Notes under the pieces: generated by a model
What the model was told of the DNA's origin: nothing
Databases searched by the model: none
What the model saw: the letters and a program-made list of their open reading frames with translations, nothing else
Assembly: GCA_016293155.1 (NCBI GenBank)
Contig: JAEDEU010000043.1
Coordinates: 1-13,230, forward strand
DNA from: Clostridiaceae bacterium
Lineage (GTDB): Bacteria > Bacillota > Clostridia > Oscillospirales > Butyricicoccaceae
Direction of reading: 5' to 3'
DNA: 13,230 nt
Translations under genes and position numbers: made by a program
In this document: in pieces, positions 1 to 7,900 of the stretch
How positions within the stretch are numbered: position 1 is the stretch's first letter
Layout: every line of letters starts with the position of its first letter

Positions 1-89
1 GCTTCCCGGAGGAGCTGGTACTCAACGCGGATCTGGAACGGCTGAGAAGGTTCTTCCTCGACCGCAGAGGGATTGATATCTGCGGATAA
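1..89 (+). CDS. C-terminal fragment of an unidentified protein
   Basis: The left edge cuts this gene. Reading from base 3, an open frame of 28 codons ends at TAA (87-89). The visible tail is charged and probably helical: it starts FPEELVLNADLERL and ends DRRGIDICG, with a cluster of Arg, Leu and Phe residues between. I do not recognise the family from so short a piece. A hairpin terminator begins 4 bp after the stop, which supports this being the true end of a + strand transcription unit. The gene is separate from the operon beginning at murB, because a - strand gene lies between them. Confidence 0.55.
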   Translation, partial: FPEELVLNADLERLRRFFLDRRGIDICG

Positions 90-92
90 CAG

Positions 93-131
93 AAAAGCGG
101 CGGGACTGCTCCTGCCGCTTTTGCGATTTTT
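93..131. terminator. Bidirectional intrinsic terminator
   Basis: Arms AAAAGCGGCGGG (93-104) and CCTGCCGCTTTT (111-122) pair over 12 bp with one G-U and a 6-nt loop. The 3' arm ends in TTTT and a further TTTTT run lies at 127-131. The A-rich left flank supplies a T tract on the - strand too, so the hairpin can end both the upstream + strand gene and the - strand phosphoesterase whose stop codon is at 150-152. Confidence 0.8.
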
Positions 132-149
132 CTGCTGTTCGGGACCGAA

Positions 150-857
150 TTATGCGTAAAATTCCTCAAAATCGTCCAGCCGCAGGCAGCCCAGTCTGCC
201 GCCCTCATCCGGATGGCTTGCGCCGCAGTCGATATAGATGATCGCGCCGTCGTCCAGAATTTTTCCTGCCATGGACTCGTCCAGCTGATAGGTGGGAACA
301 TGTCCGACAATGACGGTCTTGTCCGCAAAATACTCATCGCCGGGGCGCGGATGCGCATTCAAAAACGCCTCCATCGGATAGTCATCCAGCTCCTTTTCCG
401 GCTCGAAGCCGTCAATGCCGCTGTGCGTGAGCACGAACGATACGCCGTCCGCCTCCGCTTCCTCATACAGCGTCATCTCGGAGATATAGTCGAGCACCGC
501 CTCGCGCTCCTCCGCATCCAGCGCGAGGAAGCCGGAAAGCGTGCTCTGTCCGCCGTCGCGCACCCAGTCCGCGAGCGCTGCCTGCTGCTCAGGGGTCAGA
601 AAGGACATAAAATTCTCCGCCGTCGCTTCGGGCGGAATCGGCCGCACGCAGCGGGCAAAGCGCAGGTCGTGATTGCCCAGTACCGGAAATACATTGGCGT
701 AGGTCATCAGCTCGCTCACCAGCCCCATCGGATCCGGGCCGCAGTCCACCAGATCGCCGAGCACGAACATCGTGTCGTCCTCCGTAAAATGGATTTTCTT
801 TACCAGACGTTTCCAAGCCTCCAGATAGCCGTGGAGATCGGCGGTCACATAAATCAT
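150..857 (-). CDS. Metallophosphoesterase, PP2A-like / PrpE-ApaH-like
   Basis: A 235-residue calcineurin-like phosphatase, probably cytosolic because it has no signal peptide. The metal-site motifs appear in family order: D7-x-H9-G, GDLVDCG (34-40, metal Asp D35), GNHD (61-64), THSG (His145) and GHVPT (His186). This layout is that of bacterial Ser/Thr phosphatases and ApaH-like dinucleoside tetraphosphatases; the substrate cannot be told from sequence. In PP2A-like proteins the second motif is usually GDxVDRG, and here Cys39 replaces the Arg. I chose the ATG at 857 because it has a GGAGG site (865-869) 7 nt upstream and because the first metal motif follows immediately; the frame stays open further upstream, but only antisense to murB. 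It has its own promoter, divergent from murB, and ends at the hairpin at 93-131. Confidence 0.88.
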   Translation of the reverse strand: MIYVTADLHGYLEAWKRLVKKIHFTEDDTMFVLGDLVDCGPDPMGLVSELMTYANVFPVLGNHDLRFARCVRPIPPEATAENFMSFLTPEQQAALADWVRDGGQSTLSGFLALDAEEREAVLDYISEMTLYEEAEADGVSFVLTHSGIDGFEPEKELDDYPMEAFLNAHPRPGDEYFADKTVIVGHVPTYQLDESMAGKILDDGAIIYIDCGASHPDEGGRLGCLRLDDFEEFYA

Positions 858-902
858 CAGATTTCCTCCAGACGGACAAAATTCATACATTGTTCTCTCT
901 CT

Positions 903-931
903 ATTGTATGCGCAAAAAAGAGGAAAAACAA
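903..931 (-). promoter_or_regulatory. Promoter of the phosphoesterase gene
   Basis: On the - strand a TACAAT -10 box (complement of 903-908) lies 17 bp downstream of TTGTTT (complement of 926-931). Transcription would start near 896, giving a leader of about 40 nt. The -35 match is weak (TTG only); the spacing and position are good. Confidence 0.5.
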
Positions 932-933
932 GC

Positions 934-956
934 ATTGACAGACAAAATCTGACAAT
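934..956. repeat. Imperfect inverted repeat, possible operator
   Basis: ATTGACAGA (934-942) and TCTGACAAT (948-956) are inverted copies with one mismatch, separated by CAAAA. The element sits immediately upstream of the proposed -35 of the phosphoesterase promoter and about 58 bp upstream of the murB -35. A dyad of this size in a divergent promoter region is typical of a transcription factor site, but I cannot assign a regulator. Confidence 0.35.
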
Positions 957-993
957 AAAAAAATCAACATGCAACGCGAGGACAGCAGAAGCC

Positions 994-1003
994 GTCCGCG
1001 GAC
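994..1003. repeat. Perfect 10-bp palindrome upstream of murB promoter
   Basis: GTCCGCGGAC is a perfect palindrome ending 10 bp upstream of the proposed murB -35. It may be a regulator site, but GC-rich 10-bp palindromes also occur by chance in such DNA. Confidence 0.25.
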
Positions 1004-1013
1004 CGGAAAACGG

Positions 1014-1042
1014 TTCCCAAGGGGTGTGAACTGTGCTATAAT
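1014..1042 (+). promoter_or_regulatory. Promoter of the murB-dnaE operon
   Basis: A perfect TATAAT (1037-1042) preceded by TG at 1034-1035 forms an extended -10. TTCCCA (1014-1019), matching four of six -35 positions, lies exactly 17 bp upstream. Transcription would start near 1049, leaving a leader of about 30 nt before murB. This looks like a housekeeping sigma-A promoter driving at least murB, rapZ, yvcK, whiA and dnaE. Confidence 0.75.
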
Positions 1043-1078
1043 AATACCAAATAACAAGAAAAAAACGAGGGATGAAAA

Positions 1079-1978
1079 ATGTCCATGTTAATAAAAGAAC
1101 TCCGGTCTGTTGCAGGACTGGAGGTGCTGTGTGACGAGCCGATGAGCCGTCACACCTCCTTCCGCATCGGCGGACCGGCAGACCTGTATCTGCGTCCGCA
1201 TACCGAGCACGCGCTGATTCAGGCGGTGCGTCTGGTGCGCGAAAGCGGTACGCCGCTGACGGTACTCGGCAACGGCTCCAATGTGCTGGTGCGCGACGAG
1301 GGCATCCGCGGTGCGGTGCTCGGCATCGGCACGGAATTCGGTGAGGTGGCAATCGAAGGAAACACCATCACGGCGCAGACCGGTGTGCTGCTGTCCGTAC
1401 TGTCCAACGAGGCGTGCAGAGCGGGTCTGAGCGGACTGGAATTTGCAGGAGGCATTCCGGGCAGTCTGGGCGGCGCTCTGTTCATGAACGCAGGCGCTTA
1501 CGGCGGTCAGATGGCGGATGTCGTGCAGACAACGCGCTATCTGGCAGAGGATTTTTCGGTGCGCACGGTGACCGGCGAGGCACATGAATTCGGCTATCGC
1601 AAGAGCGTATTCGTGCAGCATCCGGAGTGGATTGCGCTTTCCGCACAGATGCAGCTTAAGCCGGATTGTGCGGAGGAAATCCGTGCGCGGATGAACGATT
1701 TTGCACAGCGCCGGCGCGACAAGCAGCCGCTGAATCTGCCGAGCGCAGGCAGTACGTTCAAGCGTCCGGAGGGATATTTTGCGGGAAAGCTGATCGAGGA
1801 TGCCGGACTCAAGGGCTTCACGGTCGGCGGAGCACAGGTATCCGAAAAGCACGCCGGCTTTGTCGTCAACTGCGGCGGCGCGACCTGCGCGGATGTGCTC
1901 GGACTGATCGAACAGGTGCAGGAGCGCGTGCTCAGGCAGTTCGGCGTCTCGCTGGAGCCGGAGGTACGGATTCTGTGA
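1079..1978 (+). CDS. murB: UDP-N-acetylenolpyruvoylglucosamine reductase
   Basis: MurB uses FAD and NADPH to reduce UDP-GlcNAc-enolpyruvate to UDP-MurNAc, the second committed step of peptidoglycan precursor synthesis in the cytosol. The 299-residue protein matches the short Gram-positive type in length. Visible motifs are SRHTSFRIGGPADLYL (23-38), the FAD-domain NGSNVLVRD segment, the Gly-rich GGIPGSLGGALFMNAGAYGG stretch, and AGSTF, where Ser225 fits the catalytic serine that protonates the intermediate. The C-terminal LEPEVRIL supplies the catalytic Glu (E295). The ATG at 1079 has GAGGGA (1067-1072) 6 nt upstream. It is the first gene of the operon, behind a strong extended -10 promoter; rapZ follows after 56 bp. 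Confidence 0.97.
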   Translation: MSMLIKELRSVAGLEVLCDEPMSRHTSFRIGGPADLYLRPHTEHALIQAVRLVRESGTPLTVLGNGSNVLVRDEGIRGAVLGIGTEFGEVAIEGNTITAQTGVLLSVLSNEACRAGLSGLEFAGGIPGSLGGALFMNAGAYGGQMADVVQTTRYLAEDFSVRTVTGEAHEFGYRKSVFVQHPEWIALSAQMQLKPDCAEEIRARMNDFAQRRRDKQPLNLPSAGSTFKRPEGYFAGKLIEDAGLKGFTVGGAQVSEKHAGFVVNCGGATCADVLGLIEQVQERVLRQFGVSLEPEVRIL

Positions 1979-2003
1979 CCGAATGCACGGCAATCAAAAT
2001 GGG

Positions 2004-2016
2004 GGGCACTGTGCCC
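2004..2016. repeat. Short inverted repeat between murB and rapZ
   Basis: GGGCAC-T-GTGCCC forms a compact dyad in the 56-bp gap. As RNA it could make only a 4-bp GGGC/GCCC stem with a 5-nt loop. No T run follows, so it is not a terminator. It lies just upstream of the AAAGGA (2018-2023) that serves rapZ and could affect ribosome access, which is speculative. Confidence 0.25.
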
Positions 2017-2034
2017 GAAAGGACGTGAACAAAA

Positions 2035-2895
2035 ATGGTATTTTATATTATCACCGGTATGTCCGGTTCGGGAAAATCACGCACAATGGCAACGCTGGAG
2101 GATCTGGGCTTTTATTGTGTCGATAATATGCCCATCACATTCCTGCCGCAGTTTGCAGAGATCTGTATGCAGGCATCGGAGGGGAAATACGACCGCGTCG
2201 CACTGGCAACCGATGTGCGCGCGGGCGAGGATATCACCCGTCTCGCCGGTATGCTGGAACGCGTCCGGGAAATCGGCTGTGAATACAGGATTTTGTTTTT
2301 GGAATGCACGGACAAGGTACTGATTAACCGTTACAAGGAGACCCGGCGCCGCCATCCGCTGATGACAAGCGGTGTGACGATGTCCGAAGCGATTGCAAGG
2401 GAGCGTGAGCTGCTCAGCGATATCAAGAGTCGCGCGGATTATGTGGTCGATACCACCAGTCTGTCCGTCGGGCAGCTGAGAGAAGCCGTCATCCGCCTGA
2501 TGACCGGCTCGAACGAGGGCGTGCTCAATCTCAATCTGATGTCGTTCGGATTTAAATACGGCGTGCCGTCCGAGGCGGATATCATGTTTGACGTTCGCTT
2601 CCTGCCAAATCCATACTATGAAATCCGCCTGCGTCCGAAAAACGGCACGGACCGTGAGGTGCGTGACTATGTGTTCAGCGACGGGCGTGCGGAGCAGCTG
2701 ATGGAGCATCTGCGCGGACTGGTGGATTTCCTGATCCCGCAGTATGTGCAGGAGGGCAAGGCGATGCTGACGATTGCGGTTGGCTGTACGGGCGGACGGC
2801 ATCGCTCGGTTGCGATCACCGAGGCGCTGCGCGCACATCTGACAGCAAAGGGATATCGACCGTCTGTCACACACAGAGATACCCGAAAGGGCTGA
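2035..2895 (+). CDS. rapZ: RapZ/YvcJ family nucleotide-binding protein
   Basis: A 286-residue member of the RapZ (YvcJ) family. It begins with a P-loop: Walker A GMSGSGKS at residues 8-15. Family-typical segments follow: LEDLGFYCVDNMP, then LFLECTDKVLINRYKETRRR, and near the end GCTGGRHRSV (250-259), the conserved core of the C-terminal domain. In E. coli RapZ binds glucosamine-6-phosphate and steers RNase E to the GlmZ small RNA; in Bacillus YvcJ hydrolyses nucleotides and affects competence. Which role applies here is unknown. The ATG at 2035 is preceded by AAAGGA (2018-2023) at a rather long 11-nt spacing, so initiation may be modest. It sits 56 bp after murB and 27 bp before yvcK, the usual Firmicutes order. 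Confidence 0.95.
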   Translation: MVFYIITGMSGSGKSRTMATLEDLGFYCVDNMPITFLPQFAEICMQASEGKYDRVALATDVRAGEDITRLAGMLERVREIGCEYRILFLECTDKVLINRYKETRRRHPLMTSGVTMSEAIARERELLSDIKSRADYVVDTTSLSVGQLREAVIRLMTGSNEGVLNLNLMSFGFKYGVPSEADIMFDVRFLPNPYYEIRLRPKNGTDREVRDYVFSDGRAEQLMEHLRGLVDFLIPQYVQEGKAMLTIAVGCTGGRHRSVAITEALRAHLTAKGYRPSVTHRDTRKG

Positions 2896-2922
2896 CGATC
2901 GGATCGAAATGGGGAGATTGAA

Positions 2923-4050
2923 ATGAAACGAAAACGACCGATTCGCAGAAGAATTTATATCAAAATGCTTCGTATGTTCCGGGAAATGGGGAGAAAGCAC
3001 CGGCGCAATGCGGAGACCCTTCAGGCTGCAAAGGTAATCGGCCCGCACATCGTCGCCATCGGCGGCGGCACGGGTCTGTCCACGCTGCTGCGCGGTCTGA
3101 AAAAATATACCGAAAATATTACCGCAATCGTCACGGTTGCGGATGACGGCGGCGGCTCCGGTGTGCTGCGTGAGGAGCTGGGTATGCTCCCGCCGGGCGA
3201 TATCCGAAACTGCATCACCGCGCTGGCAAATGCCGAGCCGACCATGATCGAGCTGATGAACTACCGCTTTGCCGACGGCGTATACAAGGGGCAGTCCTTC
3301 GGCAATCTGCTGCTGGCGGCGCTCAACGGCGTGTGCGGCTCGTTTGAAGAAGCCGTTGCACGCACCCATGAGGTGCTCGCCGTCACCGGAAAGGTGCTGC
3401 CGGTCACCGGAAGCAATGTCAATCTGGTCGCCGAATTTGAGGACGGCTCAAGTGTGTGCGGAGAATCCAAAATTTATCTCCATAAGAAAAAGCATCAGTG
3501 CCGCATCACGCGCGTGCATCTGGAGCCGGAGGGCAGTCAGGCGCTTGCAGGTGCGATTGAGGCGATCGAACAGGCGGATCTGATTCTGCTTGGACCGGGC
3601 AGCCTGTACACCAGCGTCATTCCCAACCTGTTGGTAAACGGCATTGCCGAGGCGCTCATGCGGACATCCGCGCCGCGGATTTATATTATGAACGTCATGA
3701 CGCAGGACGGGGAGACCGAGGGCTATACCGCCATTGACCATGTTCATGCGCTGTTTGACCATGCATCCGGTCAGCATGTTGTGGATACGTGTATTTACAA
3801 TACCGCTCCGGTATCCGAGGCGCTGTGCCGCCGGTACAGTCCGGAGGGGGCGGAGCCGGTGCGCGTCAGTCCGGAGCAGTTTGAGCGCGAGGGTATTGAC
3901 CTGTATGGCTATCCGCTGATGCAGGACGGAACCGAGCTGGCACGCCATGACCCGCAGCTGCTCGCCGCGGCGATTATGGATGTGTTCGGCAAAAAAGTAG
4001 AAAGAAAGGGCATTTACGGCGCGTACGATACCATGGTGCGCGACCGGTGA
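2923..4050 (+). CDS. yvcK: YvcK/CofD-like gluconeogenesis factor
   Basis: YvcK-family proteins have a CofD-like Rossmann fold, bind UDP-sugars such as UDP-GlcNAc, and are needed for normal shape and envelope synthesis on gluconeogenic carbon sources. Seen here: the nucleotide loop GGGTGLS (47-53), VADDGGGSG (72-80), LPPGDIRNC (89-97) and GPGSLYTSV (224-232). The second motif reads GGGSG where GGSSG is common. At 375 residues it is longer than Bacillus YvcK (about 317). Much of the excess is a strongly basic N-terminal extension (residues 1-40, rich in Arg and Lys) without an obvious membrane helix. The ATG at 2923 has GGGGAG (2911-2916) 6 nt upstream, so the extension appears to be translated. 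The stop is 13 bp before whiA, so the two are almost certainly co-translated. Confidence 0.94.
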   Translation: MKRKRPIRRRIYIKMLRMFREMGRKHRRNAETLQAAKVIGPHIVAIGGGTGLSTLLRGLKKYTENITAIVTVADDGGGSGVLREELGMLPPGDIRNCITALANAEPTMIELMNYRFADGVYKGQSFGNLLLAALNGVCGSFEEAVARTHEVLAVTGKVLPVTGSNVNLVAEFEDGSSVCGESKIYLHKKKHQCRITRVHLEPEGSQALAGAIEAIEQADLILLGPGSLYTSVIPNLLVNGIAEALMRTSAPRIYIMNVMTQDGETEGYTAIDHVHALFDHASGQHVVDTCIYNTAPVSEALCRRYSPEGAEPVRVSPEQFEREGIDLYGYPLMQDGTELARHDPQLLAAAIMDVFGKKVERKGIYGAYDTMVRDR

Positions 4051-4063
4051 CAAGGAGGCGGCT

Positions 4064-4978
4064 GTGACTTTTTCCGCTCAAGTAAAAACCGAGCTTTGTG
4101 CGCTTCCGATTGAGCGGGACTGCTGTGCGGCGGCAGAGGCCTATGGTCTGCTGCTGTACGGCAACCGCTTTGATGAGGAACAGATTCGTCTGGTTACCTC
4201 GTATGACGCGCTTGCAGAGCGGATTCCGGCGCTGTTTGACAGGGGCTTTGGCATTGACATCGGTGCGGGCAGCCGGCAGCGGACGCGCACGGAATTTATC
4301 ATCGACAGAGACGACCACAGGCGGGTGATTTTTCACACGCTGGGCTATGACTATAAATATCATTTGACCTACCATCTGAACCGGAATGTCATCGAGGAGG
4401 ACTGCTGCCGGACCGCGTTTCTGCGTGGCGTATTTCTGGCGGCGGGCACGGTGGCATCGCCGGAGAAAAAGGCGCATCTCGAGCTGACAACCTCACATCA
4501 GGGGCTTTCCCGTGAGGTGCTGAGTCTGATGCTGGACATGGGACTGAACCCGCGGCAGGGCGTGCGCAAAAGCAGTGCGCTGCTGTACTGGAAGGACACG
4601 GCGGGCATTCGGCGCTTTTTGGAGCTGACCGGCGCGGTGCGGGGCGCACAGGCGCTGGAGCAGGAGGCGCGGCAGAAGGAACTGCGCAACCGCATCAACC
4701 GGCGCGTCAACTGCGAGACCGCAAATTTAATCAAGGCCTCCAACGCGGCAGCGGAGCAGATTGTGTTCATCGAGCGGGCGCTTGAGCTGAGTGAGGAGGA
4801 GCTGTTTACCGAGGCGATGCGCGAGACCGTGCGGCTGCGGCTGGCACATCCGGATGCATCGCTGTCTGAGCTTGCGGCGCTGCATGACCCGCCGATCTCC
4901 AAGCCCGGACTGAGCCATCGACTCAAAAAAATCGTTTCGCTTGCGCAAAAGGCGCTGACAAGTGAGGAGAAACCATGA
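4064..4978 (+). CDS. whiA: DNA-binding protein WhiA
   Basis: WhiA combines an N-terminal fold related to LAGLIDADG homing endonucleases, lacking nuclease function, with a C-terminal helix-turn-helix. In Streptomyces it controls sporulation division genes; in Bacillus it affects division and chromosome segregation. The 304-residue protein shows the core FLRGVFLAAGTV (from residue 119), the REVLSLMLDMGL segment, RRVNCETANL, and the C-terminal DPPISKPGLSHRLKKI helix-turn-helix (about 266-290). That last motif usually reads KSGVNHR, so Pro and Leu-Ser are mild variants. The start is GTG at 4064, set by a perfect AAGGAGG (4052-4058) 5 nt upstream. Its TGA overlaps the dnaE ATG by 4 bp, implying translational coupling. 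Confidence 0.95.
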   Translation: MTFSAQVKTELCALPIERDCCAAAEAYGLLLYGNRFDEEQIRLVTSYDALAERIPALFDRGFGIDIGAGSRQRTRTEFIIDRDDHRRVIFHTLGYDYKYHLTYHLNRNVIEEDCCRTAFLRGVFLAAGTVASPEKKAHLELTTSHQGLSREVLSLMLDMGLNPRQGVRKSSALLYWKDTAGIRRFLELTGAVRGAQALEQEARQKELRNRINRRVNCETANLIKASNAAAEQIVFIERALELSEEELFTEAMRETVRLRLAHPDASLSELAALHDPPISKPGLSHRLKKIVSLAQKALTSEEKP

Positions 4979-7900
4979 GCTTTTGCCATTTACATGTGCA
5001 TACCGAGTTTTCGCTGCTGGACGGTGCGTGCCGTATCTCCAACATGATGGAGCGCGTCAAGGCGATCGGACAGGATGCGATTGCCATCACCGACCACGGC
5101 GTGATGTACGGCGTGATCGACTTTTACCGCGCGGCAAAGAGTGCGGGAATCAAGCCGATTATCGGCTGTGAGGTCTATGTCGCGCCGCGCACCCGCTTCG
5201 ACAAGGTGCACGGACCGGACAACAATCCCAATCATCTGGTGCTGCTGTGCAAAAACCAGACCGGCTACCGCAATCTGATCCACATGGTCAGCTTGTCATT
5301 TGCGGAGGGCTTTTATAACCGTCCGCGCGTGGATATGGATTTGCTGCGCGCGCATTCCGAGGGACTGATCGCGCTGTCCGCCTGCCTTGCGGGCGCGGTG
5401 CCGTCGCTAATTTTGCAGCGCAACTATGCCGCGGCAAAGCAGCGCGCACTGGATTATCTAAGTATCTTCGGTGAGGGCAATTTTTACTTGGAAATTCAGG
5501 ACCACGGTCTGCCCGAGCAGAGGGATGTCAACGCGGGCGTAATCCGGATTGCGGAGGAAACCGGCATTCCGCTGGTCGCCACCAACGATGCGCATTATGC
5601 CGCCCGCGAGGATGCCTATGTGCAGGATGTGCTCATGTGCATTCAGACCGGAAAGAGCATTCAGGACGTGGACCGGATGCGCTTTGAAACCGAGGAATTT
5701 TACCTCAAGAGCGAGGAGGAAATGGCATCGCTGTTTCCGGAGCACCCCGAGGCGATTGAAAATACGGCGCGCATTGCCGAGCAATGCAATGTGGAGTTTG
5801 AATTCGGCAAATACCACCTGCCGCAGTTCGACGTTCCGGAGGGCTATACCGCCGAGGAATATTTGGAAAAGCTGTGCATTGAGGGCTTCAACCAGCGGTA
5901 TGATCCGAACGATGAGGAAAAAAAGCAGCGTCTGCACTACGAGCTGGATATGATTAAGCAGATGGGCTTTGTGGATTATTTTTTGATCGTATCCGATTTT
6001 ATCCGCTTTGCAAAATCGCGCGGCATTCCGGTCGGACCGGGCCGAGGCTCGGCAGCAGGCAGCATGGTATCCTACTGTCTGGACATCACCACGCTGGATC
6101 CGCTTCCGTATTCGCTGTATTTTGAACGCTTCCTCAATCCGGAGCGCGTCAGTATGCCGGATATCGACATCGACTTCTGCTATGTCCGGCGGCAGGAGGT
6201 TATTGACTACGTCATCCAAAAATACGGTGCGGATCACGTGGCGCAGATCGTCACCTTCGGTACGATGGCGGCGCGCGGCGCCATCCGCGATGTGGCGCGT
6301 GCGCTCGGCATTCCCTACGGAGAGGCGGACGCGGTCGCCAAGCAGATTCCGATGGAGCTGCACATCACGCTGGACAAGGCGCTTGCCGCCTCCGAGCCGC
6401 TGAGAAGGCAGTATGAGACGGACGACACCGTGCGCAACCTCATTGACACCGCGCGCAAGCTGGAGGGGATGCCGCGCCATGCCTCCACCCATGCGGCGGG
6501 TGTGGTCATTACCAAGGAGCCGGTCGATCACTATGTTCCGCTCGCCGCGAATGACGGCAACATGGTCACGCAGTTTGTCATGACCACGCTGGAGGAGCTG
6601 GGTCTGCTCAAGATGGATTTCCTCGGTCTGCGCAACCTGACCGTGCTTTCGGATGCGGAGCAGATGGCGCGCCGCACACAGCCCGACTTTGTGCTCAAGG
6701 ATATTTCTCTGGACGATGACGCAACCTATCAGATGCTGTCGCAGGGCAAAACCTCGGGCGTGTTCCAGCTGGAAAGCGCGGGAATCACCAATGTCGTCAC
6801 CGGACTCAAGCCGCATTCCATCGAGGATATCACCGCGGTGGTGGCGCTGTACCGTCCGGGACCGATGCAGTCCATTCCGCGGTACATCGCCTGCAAGCAC
6901 GACCCGTCACAGGTCAAATACAAGCACCCGCTCCTCAAGGGCATTTTGGATGTCACCTACGGCTGCATGGTCTATCAGGAACAGGTCATGGAGGTCTTCC
7001 GTGTGCTGGCGGGATATTCGCTCGGAAAGGCGGATATGGTGCGCCGTGCGATGTCCAAAAAGAAGATGAAGGAGCTGGAAAAGGAGCGCACCAACTTCAT
7101 CTACGGCAACGCGGAGCTGGGCATTGACGGCGCGATTGCGCGCGGTGTGGACGAGCAGACGGCGGAATCCATCTTTAACGAGATTATGGATTTTGCAAAT
7201 TATGCGTTCAACAAGGCGCACGCGGTTGCCTATGCGGTGGTTTCCTATCAGACCGCATACATGAAATGCCACTTCCCGAGCGAGTATATGGCGGCGCTGC
7301 TGACCTCTGTGCTCGCCTCGTCGGGCAAGGTGGCGGGCTACATTGCCGAGTGCCGCAGCATGGGCATCCGCGTGCTCCCGCCGGATGTCAACCAGTCCGG
7401 AGAGGGCTTTACGGTCAGCGGTACGGATATCCGCTTCGGACTTGCGGCAATCCGCAATGTCGGACGCGGCTTTCTCAAGGCGCTCGAACAGGAGCGCGAG
7501 GAAAACGGCGTGTTCCTGTCGTTTGAGGACTTTTGCGACCGGATGTATGCGCACGAGCTGAACCGCCGCGCACTGGAGGGACTCATCAAAGCAGGCGCGT
7601 TTGACAGCTTGGGCTATCGCCGCAGCCAGCTGTTACAGGTCTATGACCGCGTGCTGGATTCCATCGCCGCCTCGCATCGCCGCAACATTGAGGGTCAGAT
7701 TGATCTGTTCGGGATGCAGGAGGAGGAAAAGCGTGAGAGCATCCAGTTCCCGAACATTCCGGAGGCATCCAAATCCGCGCTGCTTGCGATGGAGAAGGAA
7801 ATGACCGGACTGTATCTGTCCGGCCATCCGATGGACGATTATATGGACATCGCGCGCAGGGCAAATGCGCCGCAGATTGCGCAGATCGAAGCGGATGTGT

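Noticed and set aside
935..940. Perfect TTGACA on the + strand as a second murB promoter
   Set aside because: No -10-like sequence lies 16-18 bp downstream; the bases are better explained as part of the inverted repeat at 934-956.
858..1352. N-terminal extension of the - strand phosphoesterase into murB
   Set aside because: The open frame continues upstream, but that part is antisense to murB, has no domain and would precede a start with a perfect ribosome site directly before the first metal motif.
2004..2016. Terminator after murB
   Set aside because: The stem is only about 4 bp as RNA and there is no following T run; rapZ continues the operon.
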